64,000 bases of DNA. It comes from CBDCBA01 sp965214125 (GTDB lineage: Bacteria; Planctomycetota; Phycisphaerae; Tepidisphaerales; Tepidisphaeraceae). Shown here piece by piece: positions 18,901 through 26,103 of the stretch (position 1 is the first letter of the stretch; the number at the start of each line of letters is the position of its first letter). The stretch covers positions 62,001-126,000 of the forward strand of contig CBDCBA010000003.1 of NCBI GenBank assembly GCA_965214125.1, in the 5' to 3' direction. The position numbers were made by a program, and so were the translations under genes. Under the pieces are notes generated by a model. It saw only the letters and a list, made by a program, of their open reading frames with translations. It was not told the DNA's origin and did not search any database.

Positions 18901-18966
18901 CCGAATCACCTGCTCCACCAGACGGCGGGCACGCTGAGAGATTTGGTGAAGCGGATAGGGAATCAT
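15916..18966 (-). CDS. Alpha-mannosidase, glycoside hydrolase family 38
   Basis: 1016 residues, normal for the large class II GH38 enzymes. An N-terminal beta-rich domain is followed by the catalytic domain: GNAHIDLAWLWPIRETKRK gives the Zn-binding His and Asp, and Asp361 in WLPDVFGYS is the likely nucleophile. GMWVEADCNIPSGESLVRQ and the C-terminal beta domains (SRLVQRVCLD, TLNARSHGSGG) are also typical. No signal peptide, so cytoplasmic. Its ATG overlaps the TGA of the upstream GH106-like gene (ATGA), showing translational coupling; the frame is open further upstream but that part reads another gene. It removes alpha-mannose from oligosaccharides. Confidence 0.94.
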   Translation of the reverse strand: MIPYPLHQISQRARRLVEQVIRPAVFTERVPLDVSVHQCAEPIPYADAVAANYEPVELGFEWGPVWSTAWFRLKGTVPAEYDREFRLLFDTGTEACCWWQGVPYQGVELHRRDVQLPPTVRPGEALELCVEAACNHMSGVGQQFSDPPRMGDFAVRQRGRLTYAHLARHHPARSAARVDVSLLADVVDALPPNSPQQRRAGEALREVCVLLETHPLDEATGAVGEICRSVFAGGVGAAANEVYCTGNAHIDLAWLWPIRETKRKAARSFSTVLRNMERHEAYRFIQSQPQLYEWVRQDYPSLFEQIKTRVAEGQWEAAGGMWVEADCNIPSGESLVRQLLHGTRFFAEHFGTPQTFLWLPDVFGYSAALPQILRGCGMEAFITQKISWNQYNKFPHHSFRWTGIDGTTIPAHFLPADTYIAQNTPAEFALGDRQYAQGGVMPAWLQAYGWGDGGGGPTEASIARVDRLTACDGFPHARHASVGSFVERLVGASDRLPEWVGELYLELHRGTYTSQARLKRGNRRGETLLRQVELLHAITPAEPAARDDLDRHWKGLLLNQFHDIIPGSSIAWVNREAEALYDAIDDGCHTLIDAGSARWIHDGNMLVTLNARSHGSGGLVELPAGSDLPNLQQVVSLDGQAVALAHVAHRKGPGVHRHDGAVPHARATASDLTLENPHLRVTLDAMGRVVELVDKATGRDAVRRGEAANQLVLFSDRPAEWDAWDLEIYYRESGQPIETPASHRIIEAGPLRAAIEFERTLGASSRLVQRVCLDCDGRCVTFDTRVDWHEDRTLLRVHHPVDVHADAATFEIQYGHVRRPNHFNTSWDYARFESAAQRWIDLSEPGFGVALLNDCKYGHSAHGRTLGLSLLRSPREPDPTADRGTHRFRYALQTHGSFDAGDLTIAAEAFNIPLIGRVGDVDDRVPCWLDGPHARSTCIEAIKPAEEGEGMIVRLRETAGGRGQITLNTPDVQNVEEVDLLERPIQPSAATRTNVLAIDLTPFALRTFRLTPMRSG

Positions 18967-21900
18967 GCGGTGGCCACCAGTCGAGCCTGCCCGATGTCGC
19001 CAAAGGCGGCGAGCGCGTAGGCGGGGTGCCAGTCGGCCGGCTGCACGCCGCGCCGCACCCAGTTGGAGAGGACCTCCGGCGGCATGCGTTCTGGCAGGAA
19101 CGAGTGCGGCCCGACGAACGGCATCTCGCCGTGCGGGTGGTGGTGAGGCCCAAGGAGGTTGCGCAGCGTGCCGTAAAGCGTCAGCTCGATTGCGTGCCGA
19201 CCCGCGAGCGGTGGCAGCTTCGTTCGCCACGGCCGTGTGACGAGGTGGCCGACAACCTGCCCATCCAGCGAGACCTCGCCGACGGCGGCATCCATCTGAT
19301 CGACTTCGAGCGTATATGTTCCGGTCGCCTCCACCTCAAACCGGAGTCGAATCCGCCCGGCGTAGAACGGCAGGCCCTGCGCGATGATGTTGCCCGCGAT
19401 GAGCGGCTTGGCGGTCGCAACCGCGCCGAACTCCGCATCGTGGGTGGTGATCGGCGGCAGGCGGAGCTCGCCCCAGCGCGGCGCGGTGCGGCCGGGTTGC
19501 AGCGCCGCCTCCACATTAAAGTCGCCGATGAGGTAGATCGCTTCGGGCTCGGTTCCGTACCGCCGCGCATTCTCGGCCGCGCCCGGATCGCCGAACACGA
19601 ACTCAGGCCAGTGCAACTCGAAGGTGTTGTCGCCCGCGCAGAGGTGCTCGGCCACCTCGACCTTGTGCCAGCGCGGATCGAGCCAATGCGTCGGCGTCGC
19701 CGCGACCGACTGCCCGTTCACGCGAACCTGCACCGCGGCGGCGTCCTCGACCACGAGCGCGACGTCCTGCGGCACGGCATCGAGGTGGGCGTGGTACTGA
19801 AGCGTCAGCGGGCCGACGTAGCGTTCGGCGTCGAGCAACGCCTTCACCGCCAGCACCGGTGGGGCGTGCGGCGTCAGGCCTTCGCCGAAGTCCGCCCGCG
19901 CCAGGTCCAACGGCAGGGCATTCGGATCGAGGCGTTCAACGTTCATCGGTGCGAGCGGAACGATGTCTGGCCGCGCGAGCGGATCACTTGGAGTTGCCGC
20001 GCCCGCCGTCGCCCGCGTCGAAAGCCGCCACAGCGCGTACCCGGCCGGCGGCACGGTGAGCGGCAGCCCATCGCCGAGGTCCACGGGCTCGCCGATCTCG
20101 CCGGTCTCCGCGTCCAGCCGCTCGGCGACGTGCCGCCCCTCCAGCGGCCGCAGCACCACGTCGGCTGCTCGCTCGCGTTCAAGGGTGACCACGAACAGCA
20201 AGCGGTCCTCGCCCACCTGGCGCTCGTGCGTCCAGACCGTCAGGCCAGGCGTTTGTACGGTGAGGGCGGGGCCGGCGAGCGCGTCGAGCGAATCGGTCGA
20301 GGGCAGCGAGCGAAGCCAATCATCCAGTGTTTCGCTCGGCTCCCCGTTCAGCAGAACGCGATGGTCATCATCGAAATCGCGGAGTACGCGCCCGTGAAGG
20401 TTGCGGAGTACCTCGAACGTGCTGGGGCGCATCGTGACGAGCTTTGGGAGGACCACCGTTGGGTAGGTCATCTGATCCACGCGAAGCCCGCCATCTTCCG
20501 CGATGATCGGGGCCTCCTCGTCGAACAGGTCGAAGCCGACGCGCAGGTCGAGCAGGCGGAGCACGAGCGATTGCAAGTCGGCGTCGAGCGCTTCGAGCGC
20601 GACGCGCGACGCGTCGCTCGTGTGCAGAGGGTGATGGTGCAGCTCCGGCGTGGCGTCGGTGGCCAGCGCGGATTGCCACAGCGCGGCCGCCGATTCCGCC
20701 GGGTGAAGGACGGCCACGTCGGCGACGAACGACCCCTGCGACAAGGCGACGCAAAGGCGGCTGAGCGGCTCGTCGCACACCCGATTCAGCGGCCACCACG
20801 GCTGCTGGTAGAAGAGGTTCGGCGGGTAGTCGCGCTTCCGACACCCGGCCATCGTGTAGAGCGCCAGGTGCGGCACGAGCAGGTTGACGCCCAAAACCAG
20901 TTGCTGAAGCGCGATCCACCGCCGGTCCTCAAAGCTCAGGTTCTGCCCCGCGACGCCGAAGAGTTCGGAAAGCACCCGCGGCTTGCCCTGCTGGTGGGCG
21001 ACGCTGCTGCACTGCTTGGCCGCGAGCACCTCCTCGATCTGCCGGCCGAGGTGGTCGATGCCGGGGATCTGCTGATGGCGGTACTGCGGCTGGCAGCGGA
21101 ACGCCATGCGCTGCGGGTCGCGGCAGGTGTGGTCGCTCATCCAGTGCCCGGTGAAGGCCAGGCCGTTCGACTCGCACCAGTCGCCGAGTCGCTTGGAGAA
21201 GCGCTGCTCGAACAAGTCGCTCACGAGCCGGGCGTACCGAAGTCGGAAGGCGGCCGCGCCGGCGCCGGCTTCGAACAGGAAGTGAAGCTTTGGCAGCAGC
21301 GGCTCGTTGTGGCGCTGCTCGTACTGCTCGGGCAGGTCGTCGGTGAATGGCAGCGCGCCGATCGGCAGGCGGCTGTGCAGCGAGAGCGGCGCAGGCTCGT
21401 CAGTGAACATCGCCACGACGCCGCCCGCCTCGTCTCCACGCATTTCCTCACCAAGCCGCTCGCGATACGGCTCGTAGGCGTCGGCGACGAATCGGTCGAC
21501 GGCGCTGGGATTGAGCGGGTCGAGATATGTGGCGCCGTTGAACATCGGGCTGCCGAGCGGCTCGCGGCCCACGATCAGGCGAAGGCCCGCGTGCTCGGTG
21601 ACGACGCGGCTGTCGGGTGGAAGACTCGCGTCGGGTTCCAAGGCGGCGACGTAGCAACTGCGGTGCTTAGGGTGATCGCGCGTGACGGTTCCGCCGTTAA
21701 AGCCGCTGGGCCAGCGATCCTCGTCGTACAGCCAGACCGGCAGCCCCCGCGCCGCGCACGCCGCGACGGCGGCGTCGACGGCCTCGAACCACGCCTCGCC
21801 CAGGTAAGGCGTCGTCAAGCCGACGCGCGAGTGAATGAACCCGCCGCCCCAGCCGGCGTCGGCAATCAGGTCAACTTGGCGCCGCACCTCATCGGGTTGC

Positions 21901-22022
21901 ATCTCGCCGTTCCAACTCCAAAAAGGGACCGGGCGAAACGTGACGGGCGGCTGCTTGAAGTGCGTGGTCCACATCGGGACGGGCATCATCGACACGTCGC
22001 GCCGATCCGTAAAGCCGATCAT
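18963..22022 (-). CDS. GH106-like glycoside hydrolase (alpha-L-rhamnosidase family)
   Basis: 1019 residues. The N-terminal FRPVPFWSWNGEMQPDEV followed by VDLIADAGWGGGFIHSRVG and VWLYDEDRWPSGFNGG is the characteristic start of the GH106-type barrel. The middle (LSELFGVAGQNLSFEDRRW, VNLLVPHLALYTMAG) fits the same family, and the C-terminus has galactose-binding-like beta domains. Characterised GH106 enzymes remove alpha-L-rhamnose, but many homologues are uncharacterised. No clear signal peptide; alternative starts at Met12, Met13 and Met17 exist. First gene of an operon with the GH38 mannosidase, divergent from nusB. Confidence 0.82.
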   Translation of the reverse strand: MIGFTDRRDVSMMPVPMWTTHFKQPPVTFRPVPFWSWNGEMQPDEVRRQVDLIADAGWGGGFIHSRVGLTTPYLGEAWFEAVDAAVAACAARGLPVWLYDEDRWPSGFNGGTVTRDHPKHRSCYVAALEPDASLPPDSRVVTEHAGLRLIVGREPLGSPMFNGATYLDPLNPSAVDRFVADAYEPYRERLGEEMRGDEAGGVVAMFTDEPAPLSLHSRLPIGALPFTDDLPEQYEQRHNEPLLPKLHFLFEAGAGAAAFRLRYARLVSDLFEQRFSKRLGDWCESNGLAFTGHWMSDHTCRDPQRMAFRCQPQYRHQQIPGIDHLGRQIEEVLAAKQCSSVAHQQGKPRVLSELFGVAGQNLSFEDRRWIALQQLVLGVNLLVPHLALYTMAGCRKRDYPPNLFYQQPWWPLNRVCDEPLSRLCVALSQGSFVADVAVLHPAESAAALWQSALATDATPELHHHPLHTSDASRVALEALDADLQSLVLRLLDLRVGFDLFDEEAPIIAEDGGLRVDQMTYPTVVLPKLVTMRPSTFEVLRNLHGRVLRDFDDDHRVLLNGEPSETLDDWLRSLPSTDSLDALAGPALTVQTPGLTVWTHERQVGEDRLLFVVTLERERAADVVLRPLEGRHVAERLDAETGEIGEPVDLGDGLPLTVPPAGYALWRLSTRATAGAATPSDPLARPDIVPLAPMNVERLDPNALPLDLARADFGEGLTPHAPPVLAVKALLDAERYVGPLTLQYHAHLDAVPQDVALVVEDAAAVQVRVNGQSVAATPTHWLDPRWHKVEVAEHLCAGDNTFELHWPEFVFGDPGAAENARRYGTEPEAIYLIGDFNVEAALQPGRTAPRWGELRLPPITTHDAEFGAVATAKPLIAGNIIAQGLPFYAGRIRLRFEVEATGTYTLEVDQMDAAVGEVSLDGQVVGHLVTRPWRTKLPPLAGRHAIELTLYGTLRNLLGPHHHPHGEMPFVGPHSFLPERMPPEVLSNWVRRGVQPADWHPAYALAAFGDIGQARLVATA

Positions 22023-22050
22023 TCACCGCCCGCACCTACCATTCGGGCCC

Positions 22051-22545
22051 ATGTCTGCTTCAGCCGCCGACCTCGACATCACGCGGACCGGTCTCCAGTC
22101 GCGCCTCGCCCGGCGGTTGGCGATGCAGGTGGTGTTCGTCATCGACGTCGCGGGACAGCCCGACGACGCGACGGCCGAGCGCGTGACGGCCGACGCGACA
22201 CGCGACGTCGACCCGAACGATTTGGCCGCGATGACCGAGGCCCACGCCGCCCGCCGCCGCGCGGTGGCGGCCAGCCGTGGCGTCTGGGAGCAGTGGGATT
22301 ATCTCAACGAATCGCTCGAGCGCATCGCCCCGCAGTGGCCGCCCAAGCGGATGCCCGCCAGCGACCGCGCCGTCCTGCGCGTCGCCGCCTGGGAGCTGAT
22401 GAACACGCCCACGCCGCCGAAGGTGGTGATCGACGAGGCGATCGAACTCGCCCGCGCCTTCGGCACGGCCGACAGTCCCCGCTTCGTGAATGGCGTGCTC
22501 GACGCGCTGCTGAAGGAACGCGAGGCGCTGACGCAGGGGCTCTAA
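22051..22545 (+). CDS. nusB: Transcription antitermination factor NusB
   Basis: 164 residues. RRLAMQVVFVIDVAG near the N-terminus and the C-terminal block PASDRAVLRVAAWEL...TPPKVVIDEAIELARAFGTADSPRFVNGVLDALL are the NusB signature. It binds boxA RNA with NusE to support rRNA antitermination. The ATG at 22051 is chosen because it gives the normal family length; TACCAT lies 8 nt before it and no Shine-Dalgarno sequence is visible. The frame is open upstream across the start of the divergent hydrolase, which is not part of this gene. queC follows after 9 nt. Confidence 0.95.
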   Translation: MSASAADLDITRTGLQSRLARRLAMQVVFVIDVAGQPDDATAERVTADATRDVDPNDLAAMTEAHAARRRAVAASRGVWEQWDYLNESLERIAPQWPPKRMPASDRAVLRVAAWELMNTPTPPKVVIDEAIELARAFGTADSPRFVNGVLDALLKEREALTQGL

Positions 22546-22554
22546 GCTCGCCGC

Positions 22555-23241
22555 GTGAAGTGCGTTGTTCTTCTTTCGGGCGGCTTGGATTCGGCAACCA
22601 CGCTCGCGGTCGCGGGCAAACGCGACGGGCTGGACATGCATTGTCTCAGCGTCGACTACGGCCAGCACCACAAGGTCGAGCTCGACGCGGCTGCGCGCGT
22701 GGCGGCGTCGCTCGGGGCAAGCGATCACAAGGTGGTCCAGGTCGACCTGTCGGCGTTCGGCGGCAGCGCGCTCACGGACGATGCCATCGCCGTCCCGAAG
22801 GATGGGCCCGGTGACGGGATTCCCGTCACTTACGTGCCGGCGCGGAACACGGTGCTGTTGTCGCTCGCCCTCGGCTACGCCGAAACGCTCGGGACCGGCC
22901 TGATTTACTGCGGCGTCAACGCCGTCGACTACAGCGGCTATCCCGATTGCCGCCCCGAGTACATCGCCGCCTTCGAAAGCATGGCCAACCTTGCGACGAA
23001 GGCGGCCGTCGAGGGGACGGCGCGGGTCGAAATCCGCACGCCGCTAATCGAGATGACCAAGGCCCAAATCGTGCGGCTCGGCACAGAGCTCGGCGTCGAC
23101 TACGGGCAAACCGTCACCTGCTACGACCCCGACGCAGCGGGCCGCGCCTGCGGTCGATGCGACGCCTGCGTGCTACGCCGCGACGGCTTCGAACGCGCGG
23201 GCATCGCTGATCCAACGCGGTACAGAAAGGATGAAGGATGA
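22555..23241 (+). CDS. queC: 7-cyano-7-deazaguanine synthase QueC
   Basis: 228 residues. The PP-loop SGGLDSATTLAVAG, VDYGQHHKVEL, YVPARNTVLLSLALGYAE and GVNAVDYSGYPDCRPEYI are all conserved, as is the zinc site CGRCDACVLR near the C-terminus. It converts 7-carboxy-7-deazaguanine to preQ0 with ATP and ammonia for queuosine tRNA modification. Start is GTG at 22555, 9 nt after the nusB stop. The last residues, RKDEG, and the stop codon are read from a dispersed repeat that begins inside the gene. No other queuosine gene is in the window. Confidence 0.97.
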   Translation: MKCVVLLSGGLDSATTLAVAGKRDGLDMHCLSVDYGQHHKVELDAAARVAASLGASDHKVVQVDLSAFGGSALTDDAIAVPKDGPGDGIPVTYVPARNTVLLSLALGYAETLGTGLIYCGVNAVDYSGYPDCRPEYIAAFESMANLATKAAVEGTARVEIRTPLIEMTKAQIVRLGTELGVDYGQTVTCYDPDAAGRACGRCDACVLRRDGFERAGIADPTRYRKDEG

Positions 23242-23288
23242 GTCCGATCGCGGCGCCGGACTCTGACTCGGGTTCATCCTTCATCCTT
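23227..23288. repeat. Heptamer-like repeat with nested inverted repeats at the end of queC
   Basis: AAGGATGAAGGATGA (23227-23241) and its exact reverse complement (23274-23288) form a 15-bp stem. Inside it GAGTCCG (23240-23246) pairs with CGGACTC (23257-23263). A further TTCATCC copy follows at about 23295. The left arm supplies the last codons and TGA of queC. It may terminate or stabilise the queC mRNA. Confidence 0.7.
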
Positions 23289-23316
23289 CCGCCTTCATCC
23301 TTTCCTATCCTCCCCC

Positions 23317-24258
23317 GTGGCGTTTTTCGCGAAATCACTCGACAAGCTCAAAGGGGCGCTCAAGAAGACGAGCGCGGTGCTCAACACCGACGTGCGGACG
23401 CTGTTCGTCCCCGGACGGCAGATCGACGGCGCGTTCCTGGATGAACTCGAAGCCAAGCTCATCGCGGCCGACATGGGCGCGCGGCGGGCGATGGCGATTC
23501 GGGACGCGGTTCAGGACCGTTGGCGGCTCGGCAAGATCAAGAACGCCGAGCAGGCGGCCGGCGTGGTGCGCGACGAGATGAACGCCGGGTGGAAAGGGCC
23601 CGAACTCCGGGAAATTCGCTACTCCGACAGCGGCCCGACCGTCATCATGGTCTGCGGCGTCAACGGCGCGGGCAAGACCACGAGCATCGCCAAGCTCGCG
23701 TGGATTCTCAAGGAGCAGATGGGCAAGAAGGTTCTGCTGGCCGCCGGCGACACGTTTCGGGCGGCGGCGGTCGAGCAGTTGACCCTTTGGGCGCAGCGCC
23801 TGGACGTGGACATCATCAAGCAGAAGCAGGGCGTCGACCCCGCCGCCGTCGCGTACGACGCCTGCGATGCCGCCGTCGCGCGGGGCGTCGACGTGCTGAT
23901 CGTCGACACCGCCGGCCGGCTTCACACGCAGCAGGGGCTGATGCGCGAGCTCGGCAAGATTCGCAACGTCATCGCCCGGAAAATCGACGGCGCGCCGCAC
24001 GAGACGATCCTCGTCCTCGACGCCACCACGGGCCAAAACGGCGTGAACCAGGCGAAGAACTTCAAAAAGGAAGTGGACGTGACCGGCATCTTCCTGACCA
24101 AGCTCGACGGCACCGCAAAGGGGGGCGTGGTGCTGGCGATCCGCGACGAGCTGGAGATTCCCGTCAAGTTCATCGGCCTCGGCGAAACGCCGCAGGACGT
24201 GGAGACGTTCGACCCGGAGCGCTTCACCGAAGCCCTGTTCGACCGCGGGGCGATCTAG
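23317..24258 (+). CDS. ftsY: Signal recognition particle receptor FtsY
   Basis: 313 residues. The N-terminal helical domain is short and lacks the acidic A domain. The NG GTPase domain has GVNGAGKTTSIAKLAW (G1), DTFRAAAVEQL, DTAGRLHT (G3), TKLDGTAKGG (G4) and FIGLGETPQDVETFDPERF, all typical of FtsY rather than Ffh (no methionine-rich M domain). It docks the SRP-ribosome complex at the membrane. GTG start at 23317 with TATCCT 5 nt before it and no Shine-Dalgarno sequence. Its TAG overlaps the TAG of the convergent small gene at the shared CTAG. Confidence 0.97.
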   Translation: MAFFAKSLDKLKGALKKTSAVLNTDVRTLFVPGRQIDGAFLDELEAKLIAADMGARRAMAIRDAVQDRWRLGKIKNAEQAAGVVRDEMNAGWKGPELREIRYSDSGPTVIMVCGVNGAGKTTSIAKLAWILKEQMGKKVLLAAGDTFRAAAVEQLTLWAQRLDVDIIKQKQGVDPAAVAYDACDAAVARGVDVLIVDTAGRLHTQQGLMRELGKIRNVIARKIDGAPHETILVLDATTGQNGVNQAKNFKKEVDVTGIFLTKLDGTAKGGVVLAIRDELEIPVKFIGLGETPQDVETFDPERFTEALFDRGAI

Positions 24259-24527
24259 CCGCGGCCGTTCGAGCTCTCGCTGGATGAGCCGGGCGCCTCG
24301 TCCTCCACGAGAGGTTCGAGGCGACTCACACGATTCGGCGCAAGGTAAACCGACTTCAGCGGCAAGCCGGTTTCCTCGTCGATCTTCACGCCAACCCAAA
24401 GCTGCGTCAGCTCGACGCGAGCCATGAACGGGTCGACCACGTCGTAGCTGGTGCCGTCCAAGACGTGCAGCCGAAATGGCTTGAACGGCTTCATCTTGAG
24501 CTGGCGCAGGATGTCTTGCGGGGCCAT
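24255..24527 (-). CDS. Small conserved-looking protein of unknown function
   Basis: 90 residues, MAPQDILRQLKMKPFKPFRL at the start, then an alternating pattern (HVLDGTSYDVVDPFMARVELTQLWVGV) suggesting a small beta-rich fold, and an acidic, serine-rich tail. No signal peptide or membrane helix. I recall similar short proteins opening with QPFRPF/KPFKPFRL motifs in planctomycetes but cannot assign a function. The ATG at 24527 is chosen because the sequence before it is not protein-like and TACACT lies 6 nt upstream. Its stop shares CTAG with the convergent ftsY stop. Confidence 0.65.
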   Translation of the reverse strand: MAPQDILRQLKMKPFKPFRLHVLDGTSYDVVDPFMARVELTQLWVGVKIDEETGLPLKSVYLAPNRVSRLEPLVEDEAPGSSSESSNGRG

Positions 24528-24747
24528 GACCCGAGTGTAACTCGCCTGCCGACGAATCGTGCCCGCCGTTCGCTCGGCAGGCTGTCGATGAGGCCCCCTG
24601 CGCGTTGGGCCGGTTGTGCGGGTCGGATGATCGCAAATCGCGGGCGAATCCGTTCGTTGCTGACGGAACGGCAGGCGGCCTAGGCAGAATCTGGTAGTCT
24701 CCCGCCGGGCCGCGCTCGTTCGGAGCGTATTCGAAAGAGGGACGATC

Positions 24748-26058
24748 ATGGTGAAGTTCATTGCTGCGATGCTTGTTCTCTCGGTCGTTTCGTTCGCGTT
24801 CCCGGCGGTGGCGGCGGGGCAGTCGTTGACGCCGAAGCAGCGGGGTGATCTGCGCAAGCTGCGGAACCTGGTGATCGAGGTCGAAAACCAGGCGGGGCGG
24901 ATGAAATATCAGATCAACGAGTGGAAGGGCCTGGGCACGCAGGTCGGCGACAAGCGGGTGAACGAGTTCAACGCCGCCGCCAATGCTTTCGCCGACGCGT
25001 ACAAGCAGGCCCAGCCGATCGCCGGCACGCTTCCCGCCGGCAACGAAGAGGTCGACGCGCTCTTGGAGAAGCTCAACGCGTCGCTCGCGACGTACAACCA
25101 AGCCATCGCTGACGCGCAGGCGATGCTCGAAGGTGCCGACAAGGCGCTCGAAGATGTCGGCGGTCGCGAGCAGATACAGAAGGACATCGAGCGCATCAGC
25201 GCCATCGGCGACCAGTTCTCGTACTTCCCCGCGCTGCTCCAGCAGGAGCCCGCCGACGCCGTGGCGCTGCTGGGCGACTATCGGCCCGCGCTGCAGGAGA
25301 TCGCTCAATTCGAGCAAAAGTACGCTGAGTTCCTCGAGCAGAACAACGCAGACACGGCCCCGGTCCGCCGGCAGCTTGAATCGGCAAAGAGGAACCTGGA
25401 CAAAGTCGCCTCGTCCGCCAAGGAGCAGGCCGAGCAGGTACGCGCCAGCGCCGCGTACAACCTGGACTTCGCCGAACGCCTTATTGATGAGGCCGTGGCC
25501 GAGCGTCGACCCCTCTTCTTCCGCGAGAACGGAGGCGTGCCGCAGCACCTGGAGGCTTCGAAGAACTACATCCTGCTGGCGCGGGCGATTGACGCGCAGT
25601 CTGCCGAGCCGCTGACCGAGCGGTACGCCGCCCTCAAGCAGAAGGCGGACGAGGCGGGTCGAACGCTTCAGGCGGACATCATCGCCGGCAACAAAGTTCC
25701 TGAAGATCGCTACGGCGGCGCGGATCACGACGAGCTCGTCGCCGGCGCCCAGGCCGCTTGGCTCGAAGAGCACCCCGGCGATGAAGTCGTGAAAGTCACC
25801 ATCCCGACGGCCGAGTGGGATCGCGAGACCAAGTGGACGTGGTGGCGCGATGCCTTCTACTTCTCCGACGTCAGCAGCATGCAGGCGGCGGTCATCATCA
25901 AGGGCCAGAGCGAGACGGGCGAGTCGGAGCTGCACTGTTACCCGGTCAACATCCGCAAGGACCACGAGAAGGGCGACGCCGTGACATTCAGCCCCTGGGA
26001 GAAGCAGCCGATTGAAACGCTCGGCGTCCAGTTTCGGATTCTCCCGGAAAACCTTTAG
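24748..26058 (+). CDS. Secreted coiled-coil protein, paralogue 1 of a tandem pair
   Basis: 436 residues: signal peptide (to about residue 25, AAGQ), a long heptad-rich helical region (about 30-330, very Ala/Glu/Lys/Gln rich) and a compact C-terminal domain (about 340-436) with EHPGDEVVKV, W..ET.WTWWRDAFY and YPVNIRKDHEKGDAVTFSPWEKQPIE. No known domain recognised. AAAGAGGGA lies about 6 nt before the ATG. The next gene is a clear paralogue with the same plan, so this is a recent-to-moderate tandem duplication. Probably an envelope or periplasmic structural protein; function not assigned. Confidence 0.85.
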   Translation: MVKFIAAMLVLSVVSFAFPAVAAGQSLTPKQRGDLRKLRNLVIEVENQAGRMKYQINEWKGLGTQVGDKRVNEFNAAANAFADAYKQAQPIAGTLPAGNEEVDALLEKLNASLATYNQAIADAQAMLEGADKALEDVGGREQIQKDIERISAIGDQFSYFPALLQQEPADAVALLGDYRPALQEIAQFEQKYAEFLEQNNADTAPVRRQLESAKRNLDKVASSAKEQAEQVRASAAYNLDFAERLIDEAVAERRPLFFRENGGVPQHLEASKNYILLARAIDAQSAEPLTERYAALKQKADEAGRTLQADIIAGNKVPEDRYGGADHDELVAGAQAAWLEEHPGDEVVKVTIPTAEWDRETKWTWWRDAFYFSDVSSMQAAVIIKGQSETGESELHCYPVNIRKDHEKGDAVTFSPWEKQPIETLGVQFRILPENL

Positions 26059-26103
26059 CACCGCTGCCGGCCCACTCGGCGTCGGCTAGTGGGGAGACCA
26101 CCT

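Noticed and set aside
21835..22050. N-terminal extension of nusB
   Set aside because: It would read across the start of the divergent hydrolase gene and makes the protein much longer than the family.
19026..22814. A 1262-codon open frame on the plus strand
   Set aside because: It lies opposite the GH106-like and nusB/queC genes, has Arg/Val/Gly-heavy composition without any family motif, and is a GC-rich shadow.
23335..26061. A 908-codon minus-strand frame
   Set aside because: Antisense to ftsY and the coiled-coil gene; its composition is that of a mirrored reading of those genes. Only the 90-codon gene at 24255-24527 in a different frame is kept.
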